64,000 bases of DNA from Alistipes sp. ZOR0009 (GTDB lineage Bacteria > Bacteroidota > Bacteroidia > Bacteroidales > ZOR0009): assembly GCF_000798815.1 (NCBI RefSeq), contig NZ_JTLD01000012.1:1-64000 (forward strand). Direction: 5' to 3'. The notes under the pieces were generated by a model that was given only the letters and a program-made list of their open reading frames with translations, had not been told where the DNA came from and searched no databases. Shown here piece by piece: positions 7,276 to 15,264 of this stretch. A program made the position numbers and the translations under genes. Within the stretch, counting starts at the first letter, position 1, and every line of letters starts with the position of its first letter.

Positions 7276-8139
7276 ATGGCCGAAAGCAAAAAGAAGAAGC
7301 TTATAACAAAGCTACACCATAAGTACCGTTTAAGTATCTACAACGATTCGAACTTGGAGGAGGTTTGGTTCCTTCGTCTTTCGAGAATGAACGTGCTGCT
7401 CGTTTTTGGATCACTTCTTATACTGATCATCTTTGGGGTGACCATCCTCATCTCTTTTACCCCGCTTCGCGAGTTTATTCCTGGATATCCCGATAAAAAC
7501 ACCCGAAAGAACATCGTTGCCAATGCGCTTAAGGTCGATTCGCTCGAGCGCGAGCTGGTTATGTGGCAGCGCCATCTGGATAACGTAAACCGGGTGCTTT
7601 CTGGTCGGCCAACAGAGGTTATTGAGAGCAAGCCCGATACGACTAAGAAGTATAAGAACTTAAAGCTGGGGCGGTCGAAGGAGGATTCGTTGCTAAGAGC
7701 CAAGGTTGAGGCCGAGGAGAAGTATAAGCTCTCCGTGTTTAACGACAATAAAAAGCCTCAAGGTATAGCAGGGGTAAGGTTCTTTACGCCTGCAAAGGGT
7801 AAGATACTAAAACCCTACAATGCGCAGGCAGGACAGCTGGGTGTCACCTTGTCTGTTGCGCCAAACGAGCTGGTACTTGCCTCGCTCGAGGGTACCGTTG
7901 TCGATGCCGGATGGAGTATGGAAAATGGGTACAGCATCATCATACAGCATAGTGGTAATGTGGTGACTGTTTATAAATATAATTCACGAGTCCTTAAAAA
8001 GATAGGCGAAAAGGTACGTGCAGGGGAGGCCATTGCCGTGGTAGGAACTAAAGGTGAGCAAAAGAATACAGCGCTGCTGCTCTTTGAACTTTGGTACAAC
8101 GGCGTGCCCATTAATCCGCAGCAGTACGTTATTTTCTAG
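7276..8139 (+). CDS. Membrane-anchored LytM/M23-like protein, probably without peptidase activity
   Basis: This 287-aa protein has a cytoplasmic N terminus, one transmembrane helix at about residues 37-59 (MNVLLVFGSLLILIIFG region), a linker with coiled-coil character, and a C-terminal LytM/M23 fold from about residue 165. The fold pattern is clear (FFTPAKGKI, GTVVDAGWSMENGYSIIIQH, KVRAGEAIAVVG). The zinc-binding residues are missing: the usual HxxxD is replaced by AGQLGVTL, YAHL by YKYN, and the final HLHFE by ALLLFELW. I infer it regulates or scaffolds cell-wall hydrolases in the manner of EnvC or NlpD rather than cutting peptidoglycan. It is first in an operon, 3 bases before dxr. Confidence 0.82.
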   Translation: MAESKKKKLITKLHHKYRLSIYNDSNLEEVWFLRLSRMNVLLVFGSLLILIIFGVTILISFTPLREFIPGYPDKNTRKNIVANALKVDSLERELVMWQRHLDNVNRVLSGRPTEVIESKPDTTKKYKNLKLGRSKEDSLLRAKVEAEEKYKLSVFNDNKKPQGIAGVRFFTPAKGKILKPYNAQAGQLGVTLSVAPNELVLASLEGTVVDAGWSMENGYSIIIQHSGNVVTVYKYNSRVLKKIGEKVRAGEAIAVVGTKGEQKNTALLLFELWYNGVPINPQQYVIF

Positions 8140-8142
8140 AAG

Positions 8143-9294
8143 ATGAGCAAAAAAGGAATTGCAATTTTAGGCTCTACCGGCTCTATTGGCACGCAAGCGT
8201 TAGAGGTGGTAGAGGCTAATCCTGATTTATTTGAAGTAGAGGTGCTAACGGCCAACAACAGCGTAGAGCTGCTTGTTCAGCAGGCCATCAAGTTTCAGCC
8301 CAACGCCGTGGTAATTGGCAACGAGGCAAAGTACCAGCAGGTGGCCGACGCCTTAAGCAGCTACCCCATAAAGGTGTATGCCGGGAGTAAGGCCATAGAG
8401 CAGGTGGTGGAGATGGACACTATTGATACGGTACTTACCGCAATGGTTGGCTACTCTGGCCTAATGCCAACCATCAACGCCATCAAATCAAAGAAAAAGA
8501 TAGCTCTTGCCAACAAGGAGACCTTAGTGGTGGCCGGAGAGCTGGTTATGGGGTTAGCCGACGAGTATCGGGTTCCGATAATACCTGTCGATTCGGAGCA
8601 CTCCGCCATATTTCAGTGCCTAGTTGGGGAGATGAGCCCCATTGAGAAGATTCTGCTAACGGCATCTGGAGGCCCATTCCTTCATACCCATATTGATGAG
8701 CTGAAAAATGTGACCGTTGATGATGCCCTAAAGCATCCCAACTGGAGCATGGGGGCTAAAATAACCATCGATTCGGCTTCGATGATGAATAAGGGCTTTG
8801 AGGTGATTGAGGCTAAGTGGCTTTTCGATGTGAAGCCCGAGCAGATTGAGGTGGTGGTACATCCGCAGTCTATCGTACACTCCATGGTGCAGTTCCAGGA
8901 CTCCTCCATTAAAGCGCAAATGGGATTACCAGACATGAAGCTGCCCATACAGTATGCCTTTACCTTTCCCCAGCGTTTGCATACCGATTTCAAGCGGTTA
9001 GATTTTAGGGATTACCAAACGCTCACCTTTTTGGAGCCCGACATCAACAAATTCCGGAACCTTGGGTTTGCCTTTGAGGCAATGCGACGAGGTGGAAACA
9101 TGGCCTGCATCCTGAATGCGGCCAACGAGGTGGTGGTCGATGCCTTCCTAAAGCGTAAGGTCGGATTCCTTCAGATGTCCGACATTATTGAGCAGGTAAT
9201 GCAGAAAGCTACCTTTATAGAAAAACCAACCCTTGCCGACTACTGCGACAGCGATGCAGAGTGCAGGCAAATTGCTATATCGTTAATTCAGTAA
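8143..9294 (+). CDS. dxr: 1-deoxy-D-xylulose 5-phosphate reductoisomerase
   Basis: This 383-aa enzyme catalyses the second step of the MEP isoprenoid pathway, converting DXP to MEP with NADPH in the cytoplasm. The NADPH-binding GSTGSIGTQALEV segment is at the N terminus. The substrate and metal site is seen in PVDSEHSAIFQ, the GGPFL loop, and the stretch MSMGAKITIDSASMMNKGFE-like region around residues 200-225, followed by VVHPQSIVHSMV. Length is normal for the family. It lies 3 bases after the LytM-like gene and 3 bases before rseP; this linkage of dxr and rseP is common in bacteria. Confidence 0.97.
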   Translation: MSKKGIAILGSTGSIGTQALEVVEANPDLFEVEVLTANNSVELLVQQAIKFQPNAVVIGNEAKYQQVADALSSYPIKVYAGSKAIEQVVEMDTIDTVLTAMVGYSGLMPTINAIKSKKKIALANKETLVVAGELVMGLADEYRVPIIPVDSEHSAIFQCLVGEMSPIEKILLTASGGPFLHTHIDELKNVTVDDALKHPNWSMGAKITIDSASMMNKGFEVIEAKWLFDVKPEQIEVVVHPQSIVHSMVQFQDSSIKAQMGLPDMKLPIQYAFTFPQRLHTDFKRLDFRDYQTLTFLEPDINKFRNLGFAFEAMRRGGNMACILNAANEVVVDAFLKRKVGFLQMSDIIEQVMQKATFIEKPTLADYCDSDAECRQIAISLIQ

Positions 9295-9297
9295 AAA

Positions 9298-10608
9298 ATG
9301 GAAATACTTGTTAGAGTAGCACAGCTACTTTTAAGCCTTTCGATTCTGGTGCTTCTGCACGAATTTGGCCACTTCTTTTTCGCGAAGCTTTTTAAGACGC
9401 GGGTGGAGAAGTTTTACCTCTTCTTTAACCCTTGGTTCGAGCTGTTTAAAATTAAAAAGGGCGAAACCGAGTATGGGGTAGGTTGGCTTCCACTTGGTGG
9501 CTACGTAAAGATCTCGGGAATGATAGACGAGAGCATGGATAAGGAGCAGATGAAGCAACCTGCCCAGCCTTGGGAATTCCGCTCTAAGCCATCGTGGCAG
9601 CGCCTGCTAATCATGATTGGTGGTGTTTTGGTAAACTTCCTTCTGGCTCTGTTTATCTACATTGCCGTTTTGTACACTTGGGGCGAGGAGTATATTGCCA
9701 ACAAGGATGCCAAGTACGGTATTCAGGCCGACAGCTTAGCCCAACGAATTGGCTTCCGCAACGGCGATAAGATTATCTCTTTGGATGGAAAACCGTTGGA
9801 AAATGTAGCCACCCTACAGGCCGACATTATTTTTAATGAGGTAAAGAACGTAAAGGTGGAGCGTAATGGCCAGCAGGTAGATGTGCCTATTGCCAGCAAG
9901 TTCGTACCCGAGATTTTGAACGCTAAGGGGATGTTTGCCCCTCGCGTGGTGTATAAAGTTGGCGATGTAGCCAAGGATATGCCAGCTAAGGCGGCTGGCG
10001 TGCAGGTGGGAGACGTATTTATCTCTGCCGACACCACCAAAATGACCTTTGTTGATGAGTTTCGCTCGTACTTCCAAGCCCACAAGGAGAAGGTAGTTGC
10101 AGTTACGCTTCTTCGTGGTAAGGATACCGTAAAAATAAACGTAAAACCCAATGGCGATGGCCTTATTGGTACCATGCTCGACTTCGATCAGTTTAAGATT
10201 AGCAAGATAGAGTATGGCTTCTGGGAGTCTATTCCTGCTGGTATAAGCCACGGAATCGACAAGGGGGCTAACTACCTAAAGCAGCTAAAGCTGATCTTCT
10301 CGCCAGAAACCAAAGCTTACGAGTCGTTGGGTGGCTTTATTGCCATAGGGAAGATTTTTCCTGGAACATGGGACTGGTACGCATTCTGGAATATGACTGC
10401 TTTCCTATCCATCATCTTGGCAATAATGAATATTCTTCCTATTCCTGCTTTAGACGGGGGACATGTTATGTTCCTGCTTTACGAAATGGTTACTCGCCGC
10501 AAGCCTAGCGAAAAATTCATGGAATATGCGCAGATTGTTGGAATGGTAATTCTGTTTTCGCTACTAATTTATGCCAATGGTAATGATATCGTAAAGCTAT
10601 TTCGTTAA
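9298..10608 (+). CDS. rseP: Site-2 membrane metalloprotease RseP
   Basis: This 436-aa integral-membrane zinc protease has the active-site motif HEFGH at residues 21-25 in the first helix, and the second motif LPIPALDGGH in a C-terminal helix, where the aspartate completes the zinc site. Two PDZ-like domains lie between (about residues 115-290). RseP enzymes cut anti-sigma factors and remnant signal peptides within the membrane. The position directly behind dxr, with 3 bases between, implies translational coupling. No anti-sigma factor is encoded nearby, so the substrate cannot be named. Confidence 0.96.
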   Translation: MEILVRVAQLLLSLSILVLLHEFGHFFFAKLFKTRVEKFYLFFNPWFELFKIKKGETEYGVGWLPLGGYVKISGMIDESMDKEQMKQPAQPWEFRSKPSWQRLLIMIGGVLVNFLLALFIYIAVLYTWGEEYIANKDAKYGIQADSLAQRIGFRNGDKIISLDGKPLENVATLQADIIFNEVKNVKVERNGQQVDVPIASKFVPEILNAKGMFAPRVVYKVGDVAKDMPAKAAGVQVGDVFISADTTKMTFVDEFRSYFQAHKEKVVAVTLLRGKDTVKINVKPNGDGLIGTMLDFDQFKISKIEYGFWESIPAGISHGIDKGANYLKQLKLIFSPETKAYESLGGFIAIGKIFPGTWDWYAFWNMTAFLSIILAIMNILPIPALDGGHVMFLLYEMVTRRKPSEKFMEYAQIVGMVILFSLLIYANGNDIVKLFR

Positions 10609-10636
10609 CTTTATGCATTATCTCAACTGTTGAGCC

Positions 10637-11635
10637 ATGAATATATTTAAAACATTAATTATTGCCCTTACCCTGCTGGCTGTAACAGCCGGCTGTAATA
10701 AAAAGAAAAGTAGCTCATCTTCACTACCTAACCCTGCTGGTGCCATCTGCGATGTGCTGGTGGTGCTCAACGAGGAGAGCTGGAAGGCTGAGCTTGGTAA
10801 AACATACAAGGAGGTACTGGAAGACCAGTACCCCTACCTTCCTCAGGCCGAACCATCCTTTAAGGTTAACCACGTAACCAAGGATGTTTTTGCCAGTACG
10901 GCTCAAAAATACCGTAATCTGATCATCAATAAGTTTGGTGCAGAGTACAAGGAGCCAAAGTTCATCATCCAAAAGGATGTGTATGCATCCTCACAGGTGG
11001 TGATAACCGTTCAGGCGCCAAGTCCACAGGAGGCTGCCATTTACGTAAAGGAAAACGGGGCGCGCCTTCGCGAGATCTTCGATCAGACCGAGAAGGATCG
11101 CTATGCTGCTGTCGTTAAATCTTCTGCTTTGGCTGAGCTTACCGCCGCTGTAAAGGAAAAATTCGGGTTTGAGCTCTTTTTCCCCAGCGGATATGCGCTT
11201 CGTACCAGCAAGCCCAACTTCATGTGGCTTTCGTTGGAGACCAACTACTCCAGCCAAGGGCTGCTTATTTTCACCTCGCCCTATAAAAGCGAGCGCGACC
11301 TCTCCGATAAGGGTATTATTGCCGTTACCGACGAGCTGATGAAGCAGTATGTGCCCGGGCCAAGCGAAGGAAGCTACATGATTACCGAGAATATGGTTCC
11401 GCCAAAAGCCGAAAAGGTGACCTACAAGGGGCGCGAGTGGGTTCGCATGCGCGGCTACTGGGATGTGGAGAAGGAATTTATGGGCGGACCGTTTATCAGC
11501 TATAGCACCCTAATTAAGGAAAAGAACGAGGTGCTTACCATTAGAGCTTACGTGTATTCTCCTAAAAAGGATAAGCGCAAGCCGCTGCTTCAAACCGAAG
11601 CCATCATCTTTAATTTGGATTTGGATGGAAAGTAA
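10637..11635 (+). CDS. DUF4837 family lipoprotein
   Basis: This 332-aa protein has a lipoprotein signal (residues 1-20, lipobox VTAGC), a serine-rich linker, and a body that matches the Bacteroidota family DUF4837 (CDVLVVLNEESWK; later FMGGPFISYS and a TEAIIFNLDL tail). It should be tethered to the outer face of a membrane. It follows rseP by 28 bases in the same operon and overlaps the next gene by 11 bases. The family has no established function; its frequent neighbourhood with rseP suggests an envelope role. Confidence 0.87.
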   Translation: MNIFKTLIIALTLLAVTAGCNKKKSSSSSLPNPAGAICDVLVVLNEESWKAELGKTYKEVLEDQYPYLPQAEPSFKVNHVTKDVFASTAQKYRNLIINKFGAEYKEPKFIIQKDVYASSQVVITVQAPSPQEAAIYVKENGARLREIFDQTEKDRYAAVVKSSALAELTAAVKEKFGFELFFPSGYALRTSKPNFMWLSLETNYSSQGLLIFTSPYKSERDLSDKGIIAVTDELMKQYVPGPSEGSYMITENMVPPKAEKVTYKGREWVRMRGYWDVEKEFMGGPFISYSTLIKEKNEVLTIRAYVYSPKKDKRKPLLQTEAIIFNLDLDGK

Positions 11636-11996
11636 GCCCGAACGATTTGGTGGTATGATTACCCGCGAGCAGATGGAGGATGCCCTGCTCCGCGAGGAGA
11701 TTGTTGCCGATGTTGCTCGTCAGCTCGAAAAGGATTTTGGCATGTGGGGCATGGCTATCACCTTTAGCCACGACATCTCAAATGCCTACGAGGAGCTATA
11801 CGGGCAGGTTTTTCATCATATTACCGAGCTTTCGGCTAGGGATACCAGCATCCTGAAAAATCTGCTTTACCAAATAGACATCAGCGCGGCAAAAATGTTG
11901 CGCCAGCCTATTAACGGTACGGTGGAGGAGGAGCTCTCGCATAAGATAATAGAGCGCGAGCTGCAAAAGGTGCTTTTACGACGGTTTTACAAGTAA
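11625..11996 (+). CDS. Hypothetical small helical protein, 123 aa
   Basis: This 123-aa protein overlaps the end of the DUF4837 gene by 11 bases, so it is probably translated by coupling as the last gene of the LytM-dxr-rseP operon. An alternative start is the ATG at 11655 (MITREQM). It is predicted to be mostly helical (segments around MEDALLREEIVADVARQLEKD and SILKNLLYQIDISA), without signal peptide or membrane helix. I do not recognise the family. It is conserved in form with its operon only by inference; a terminator follows 7 bases after its stop codon. Confidence 0.72.
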   Translation: MESKPERFGGMITREQMEDALLREEIVADVARQLEKDFGMWGMAITFSHDISNAYEELYGQVFHHITELSARDTSILKNLLYQIDISAAKMLRQPINGTVEEELSHKIIERELQKVLLRRFYK

Positions 11997-12003
11997 AACA
12001 TAC

Positions 12004-12033
12004 AATGCCGAGCTTAGTCTCGGCATTTTTTTT
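12004..12033 (+). terminator. Terminator of the LytM-dxr-rseP operon
   Basis: AATGCCGAG and CTCGGCATT (12004-12027) form a 9-bp stem with a 6-base loop, followed by T7. A nearly identical hairpin follows the first tRNA-Ser. Confidence 0.9.
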
Positions 12034-12095
12034 GGCTGTAGGCGCCCCTTGGGACTACCTAAACAGGAGGTTTTTCGTTTTTATTTTGTGCTTAG

Positions 12096-12164
12096 GGACT
12101 CTTTTTTTGGTAGTAAGGCTTACTCTATTTCGCTCTACTACCAGCTTATTTCTGAGGAGAGTCC
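12096..12164. repeat. Nested inverted repeats in the spacer before tRNA-Ser
   Basis: Two perfect 7-bp inverted pairs are nested: outer GGACTCT (12096-12102) with AGAGTCC (12158-12164), inner GGTAGTA (12109-12115) with TACTACC (12136-12142). The arrangement could form a 69-nt two-part hairpin, but no promoter or T-run marks it as a transcript. Confidence 0.55.
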
Positions 12165-12259
12165 ATAAAAAGAGGTCAATTTGAACTATTTTGCCCCTAT
12201 TATTCATATTTTTTTGAAAAACAATAGCAGGTTGCTATTGCAGGAATAAAAAATGGCAG

Positions 12260-12267
12260 TACTTTTG
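12260..12267 (+). promoter_or_regulatory. Promoter of tRNA-Ser copy 1
   Basis: TACTTTTG is an exact -7 element, with TTG at 12238-12240 spaced 19 bases upstream. Transcription would begin within a few bases of the tRNA 5' end. Confidence 0.78.
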
Positions 12268-12272
12268 TGCCC

Positions 12273-12357
12273 GGAGAGGTGGCAGAGTGGTCGATTGCGG
12301 CGGTCTTGAAAACCGTTGAGGGTCAAACCTCCGGGGGTTCGAATCCCTCCCTCTCCG
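12273..12357 (+). tRNA. tRNA-Ser (TGA), copy 1
   Basis: This 85-nt class II tRNA has the acceptor stem GGAGAGG/CCTCTCC, discriminator G, the anticodon loop CTTGAAA (anticodon TGA) and a long variable arm of the serine type. CCA is not encoded. It is identical to the copy at 12700-12784 and has its own promoter and terminator. Confidence 0.97.
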
Positions 12358-12364
12358 CAGAAGT

Positions 12365-12392
12365 TGCCGAGCATTGTCTCGGCATTTTTTTT
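12365..12392 (+). terminator. Terminator of tRNA-Ser copy 1
   Basis: TGCCGAG and CTCGGCA (12365-12384) with a 6-base loop are followed by T8. It resembles the operon terminator at 12004. Confidence 0.88.
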
Positions 12393-12686
12393 ACCCCTAC
12401 GCTAAGCCTACGTCGCTTTAGCCAAAGTAGGGTAGCCTTACCTACCTTTGGGCAGCAAATAAATCCGAACAATTCACCATATTTTTTTGGCAGGCCGATG
12501 GCTCTGGATGCTCATAGGCTTCCCGCTTACGGTATGTCTGTTTTCCTCCTTGTCCAGATTTTTTCCCTTTTTTTATCCCATTAACCGCTCTTGTTGCCCG
12601 TCGATTCTCAGAAAACGGAATCCCTATTATTCATTATTTTTTTAAAAACAATAGCCGGAAGCTATTGCAGGGAACAAAAATGGCAG

Positions 12687-12694
12687 TACTTTTG
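12687..12694 (+). promoter_or_regulatory. Promoter of tRNA-Ser copy 2
   Basis: TACTTTTG with TTG at 12665-12667, 19 bases upstream. The 80 bases before this tRNA are clearly homologous to those before copy 1. Confidence 0.78.
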
Positions 12695-12699
12695 TCCTC

Positions 12700-12784
12700 G
12701 GAGAGGTGGCAGAGTGGTCGATTGCGGCGGTCTTGAAAACCGTTGAGGGTCAAACCTCCGGGGGTTCGAATCCCTCCCTCTCCG
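12700..12784 (+). tRNA. tRNA-Ser (TGA), copy 2
   Basis: This 85-nt sequence is identical to copy 1. With its upstream promoter block it makes the second half of a tandem duplication (see repeat 12004-12784). A separate terminator follows at 12807. Confidence 0.97.
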
Positions 12785-12806
12785 CAGACATTTTCGGTAA
12801 AAGATT

Positions 12807-12845
12807 AAACCCTGTAGAAGTAATATCTGCAGGGTTTTGTTTTTT
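12807..12845 (+). terminator. Terminator of tRNA-Ser copy 2
   Basis: AAACCCTG(T)AGA pairs with TCTGCAGGGTTT (12807-12837), followed by a T-rich tract (TGTTTTTTG). Confidence 0.82.
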
Positions 12846-13035
12846 GCTAAAGCTGTATTTGCTTTCGGCTATCGGCTTGTAATGCCATTCTCATAGCCGC
12901 TTTACAAGGTTTAGGTTTAGCGGCTGCGGTTTAGCCCGTAAAAAGTAGCGAGCAGCTATATTTCCGAAAGTATTCATTTTGTTTCTTCTCTTTATAAGCG
13001 TAGTAATGCAGGGAAAAGGGGAGCCTTCTTTAGCC

Positions 13036-13070
13036 GAAAAAGAGGTTACCCTTTTCGGAGTAACCTCTTC
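13036..13070 (-). terminator. Intrinsic terminator after the small secreted-protein gene
   Basis: On the minus strand GAGGTTAC (13067-13060) pairs with GTAACCTC (13049-13042), followed by TTTTTC. It lies about 95 bases past the stop of the gene at 13163. Confidence 0.7.
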
Positions 13071-13162
13071 AATAAAACAGGATTTAGTATCAAGGAATGC
13101 ATATAGGGTTATAAGCAAATTCGGATATCTTCTTTCAGCTGGGTAGTGGCATAACGGGTAGC

Positions 13163-13498
13163 CTATTCAATTTTTTTGCCTTCGTTATCCAGTATCACCT
13201 CCATCTTCGATTTATCCGCATTCGACGAAATGACTACTTTGGTAATTTGGCGAGCTTCGTTATACCAAACTTCGTCGATTTGATAGCTCTCCGCCAACTT
13301 TTTTATTGCCGATTGCACGTTCTCGTTAAGCTGATTTACGTCTATCCTTTTGAATTCATCCACCTTCTTGGTTGTTGTATCCTGCTTTGCTAGAGACGGA
13401 ATTTCTGTACTAGCAAGGAAAGGCTGGTGTGCCGATATGCTTGCAATGGCAAAGTTTGCCGCAAGCAAAACCAATGTGATAATCGTAATTCTCTTCAT
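13163..13498 (-). CDS. Small exported protein of unknown function, 111 aa
   Basis: This 111-aa protein has a clear signal peptide (MKRITIITLVLLAANFAIA, cut near residue 22). A short TTTKKVDEFKRID linker follows, then a compact domain (residues 55-111) of one helix, AIKKLAESY, and two strands, EVWYNEARQITKVVIS and KMEVILDNEGK. The pattern recalls small PepSY-like or BLIP-like periplasmic domains, but I cannot name the family. It stands alone, flanked by a downstream terminator and an upstream perfect palindrome (13529-13544) that may regulate it. Confidence 0.75.
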   Translation of the reverse strand: MKRITIITLVLLAANFAIASISAHQPFLASTEIPSLAKQDTTTKKVDEFKRIDVNQLNENVQSAIKKLAESYQIDEVWYNEARQITKVVISSNADKSKMEVILDNEGKKIE

Positions 13499-13528
13499 AA
13501 TTGTGTGTTTTAATAGTTAGTATGACTT

Positions 13529-13544
13529 TGTAAATGCATTTACA
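13529..13544. promoter_or_regulatory. Perfect 16-bp palindrome, operator candidate
   Basis: TGTAAATGCATTTACA is a perfect palindrome 31 bases upstream of the start codon at 13498. This placement and symmetry fit a dimeric repressor site, but no regulator is encoded next to it. Confidence 0.45.
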
Positions 13545-13651
13545 TTAAAATATGATTCAAATTCTATACAATATACCTGCAGCAGCGGCTGTAAATGTAG
13601 AAAGTGGTAGCAACCAGTTTTTTACGGCATTGTAAATATACTGCTGAACGG

Positions 13652-13659
13652 CAAAGGTA
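13652..13659 (-). promoter_or_regulatory. Possible distal promoter for the gene at 13163
   Basis: TACCTTTG on the minus strand is an exact TAnnTTTG match about 155 bases upstream of the start codon. No -33 element is evident, so it may be chance. Confidence 0.3.
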
Positions 13660-13850
13660 TGTTGAGGTTATTGCAGCAGTAGGGGAAAAAGCTCCCCTGT
13701 TTTCCTCAAATGGCTGTTTGGCGGATGGGATGGTAGGGTGAGCAAAGCCTGCTGCTTTTTGCGGCTGGCACAATCTATTTTTGGGGGAGGAAAGAATGCC
13801 TTTATCGAAGGTTTAGCCCATGGCTGCCCTGCTTACGTAGTCTCGCAAAA

Positions 13851-13890
13851 AGAAGAAAGAGGAGCAACGCCTTGCCACTCCTCTTTCAGA
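13851..13890 (-). terminator. Intrinsic terminator of the 14-kb gene pair
   Basis: GAAAGAGGAG (13855-13864) pairs with CTCCTCTTTC (13878-13887). On the minus strand it is followed by TTCTTTTTGC. It ends the transcript of the genes at 13960-14927. Confidence 0.82.
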
Positions 13891-13959
13891 TACCGCCCAC
13901 CACCAATCACTGCGGTATTGCGGCAGCGTTGTTATTCAAATCAGACATTTTCTTTTATA

Positions 13960-14640
13960 TCAGCTAAGGTTTACAAGTTTCACGTCTATTCTAAAGGTGT
14001 TCATAGGGTTTATGTACATCTTTAGCACCACCGACTTATAGCCATTCATCGAGATATGCACCGTGTAGCTGCCCGGTTCTAGGGTATGGCAAATAAACAC
14101 CCCGTTTTTGGTGGTTATTTTGATGCATACTGGCTTTTCCTTGATGTTGGCTATTGGTACCTTTTCTTCTACCAGCTGCTGGTAGATGCTTCCATCTTCG
14201 TCCCTAAATATCTCCGTTTTGGCGCAAACCATTGGTTGGCTATCGGTGTCGGTAATGCTTGCCATAACCGACCACTTTCGGCTGGCAGGCTTACGCTTAT
14301 TCTCTAGCAGCCCGCTGATGTAGCTTGCCTCCTCGGGAAACTCGCGCGAGAACGACGGAATCAGGATCTTTAGGTCGTCGAACACCCTGCGGTAGGCAGC
14401 CTCCATCTCGTTAACTATGGCAACCGACATGGTGTACTTCCGCTTATGGTCGTTTTTCTCGTTGAGCAGCATCCGATAGCCCTTAGATCTATCATCTAGG
14501 TTTTTAAAGTTCTCCTCTTGGTAGAAGTAGTCTTTTAAATCGGTCTTAATCGGTTTTATTAGGGTTACCAGCTCCTCCGCAAAGGTGGCAAGCGCTGGCT
14601 GAGTCATGTTCTTCAGGTCGTTCCTGCCCTGCTTCACCAT
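13960..14640 (-). CDS. Hypothetical protein with C-terminal carboxypeptidase-regulatory-like domain
   Basis: This 226-aa protein has two parts. Residues 1-115 are helical and charged (TFAEELVTLIKPIKTDLKDYF; DDLKILIPSFSREFPEE). Residues 125-226 look like a beta-sandwich of the carboxypeptidase regulatory or PEGA type, ending TLEPGSYTVHISMNGYKSVV and a final strand. No signal peptide is seen. The start overlaps the upstream 97-aa gene by 7 bases, so the two are cotranscribed and probably translationally coupled. I do not recognise a named family, and function is unknown. Confidence 0.7.
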   Translation of the reverse strand: MVKQGRNDLKNMTQPALATFAEELVTLIKPIKTDLKDYFYQEENFKNLDDRSKGYRMLLNEKNDHKRKYTMSVAIVNEMEAAYRRVFDDLKILIPSFSREFPEEASYISGLLENKRKPASRKWSVMASITDTDSQPMVCAKTEIFRDEDGSIYQQLVEEKVPIANIKEKPVCIKITTKNGVFICHTLEPGSYTVHISMNGYKSVVLKMYINPMNTFRIDVKLVNLS

Positions 14641-14927
14641 GGTGGTGATTTTAGGTTTTTTTCCATGTGGGCGTAGGCCAGCAGCTTCTCGCTGGCAAAG
14701 CGTACCTCCTCTACAAGCCCTGCTCGTAGTGGTCCAAACAACCCTTTGCTCGAGTAGCGCTCCAAGATGAGCTCCGGAAGCTTTTCCTCCAACGCGAGGT
14801 TTCTGTTTTGTAGCGTTTCCTTAACTTTTATGACTCCGGCATGCGTCAGTAGCTCGGGAGTTCTTGCAAGGCATTGATCGATGTCCATTGCCTTTGAATA
14901 GGAGTTAAAAAGATCATCACCGACCAT
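14634..14927 (-). CDS. Hypothetical small helical protein, 97 aa
   Basis: This 97-aa protein begins MVGDDLFNSY and is predicted all-helical, without signal peptide or membrane segment. It ends 7 bases inside the next gene (13960-14640), forming a two-gene operon. The two could once have been one protein, but each has its own start and a normal stop-start overlap, so I keep them separate. The family is unknown to me. Confidence 0.62.
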   Translation of the reverse strand: MVGDDLFNSYSKAMDIDQCLARTPELLTHAGVIKVKETLQNRNLALEEKLPELILERYSSKGLFGPLRAGLVEEVRFASEKLLAYAHMEKNLKSPPW

Positions 14928-15180
14928 AATATAGATGGTTTAAATTTATTTCTATCTGATTTTTATAACATTGCTTAGTAAAAATAAAAATTAGAAAAGA
15001 GAAATTCAAAATGGAGATTAGCCCTTCAAATTGGATGTGCAATTTTTTGAACAACTTTTGTGGATAACGTGGCGTGGTTTCAAATCGTAATTGCAGCTTT
15101 CTCGGAATCTTTCGATATGTAACTTTAGGGTTGGCTCAATTTTTAATGTGTTACCAATTGTTGGTGTTAAAACAAAAAAT

Positions 15181-15264
15181 ATTCCCGACAGTACTACCGT
15201 TATTCCCAGCCCATCAATCGTTATTCCCGTAGTGGCAAACAGTATTCCCGTCGCGTCAAACATC
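15181..15264. repeat. Four 21-bp units starting ATTCCC
   Basis: ATTCCC recurs at 15181, 15202, 15223 and 15244, exactly 21 bp apart, three times followed by G. The remaining 14 bases of each unit have diverged. The units have no sequence resemblance to the array at 281-592, though the period is the same. Confidence 0.7.

Larger units (their letters stand above)
12004..12784. repeat. Tandem duplication: terminator, spacer, promoter, tRNA-Ser
   Basis: The unit 12004-12357 and the unit 12365-12784 share, in the same order, a TGCCGAG...CTCGGCA terminator, an AT-rich block ending in AACAATAGC...GCTATTGCAGG, the TACTTTTG promoter and an identical tRNA. The ends are well conserved while the middles of the spacers have diverged in sequence and length, so I read it as an old duplication with selection on the functional ends. 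Confidence 0.7.
12785..13162. other. Spacer with terminators, no gene
   Basis: Between the second tRNA-Ser and the gene at 13163 I see two terminator hairpins (12807-12845 plus, 13036-13070 minus) and no convincing gene. A 75-codon minus frame at 12891-13118 overlaps the terminator and has no features. Confidence 0.5.
13499..13959. other. Spacer with hairpins and no gene
   Basis: The 460 bases hold the palindrome at 13529, the weak promoter at 13652, a small plus-strand hairpin near 13681-13701 (AGGGG/CCCCT) and the terminator at 13851-13890. I see no credible gene. Confidence 0.5.

Noticed and set aside
12267-12584. 105-codon plus-strand frame starting in tRNA-Ser copy 1
   Set aside because: It reads through the tRNA and its terminator, which rules out a real gene.
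13960-14927. Frameshifted single gene instead of two at 14 kb
   Set aside because: The stop of the first and start of the second overlap by 7 bases in the normal way for coupled genes, and each has a plausible start; there is no homopolymer at the junction.
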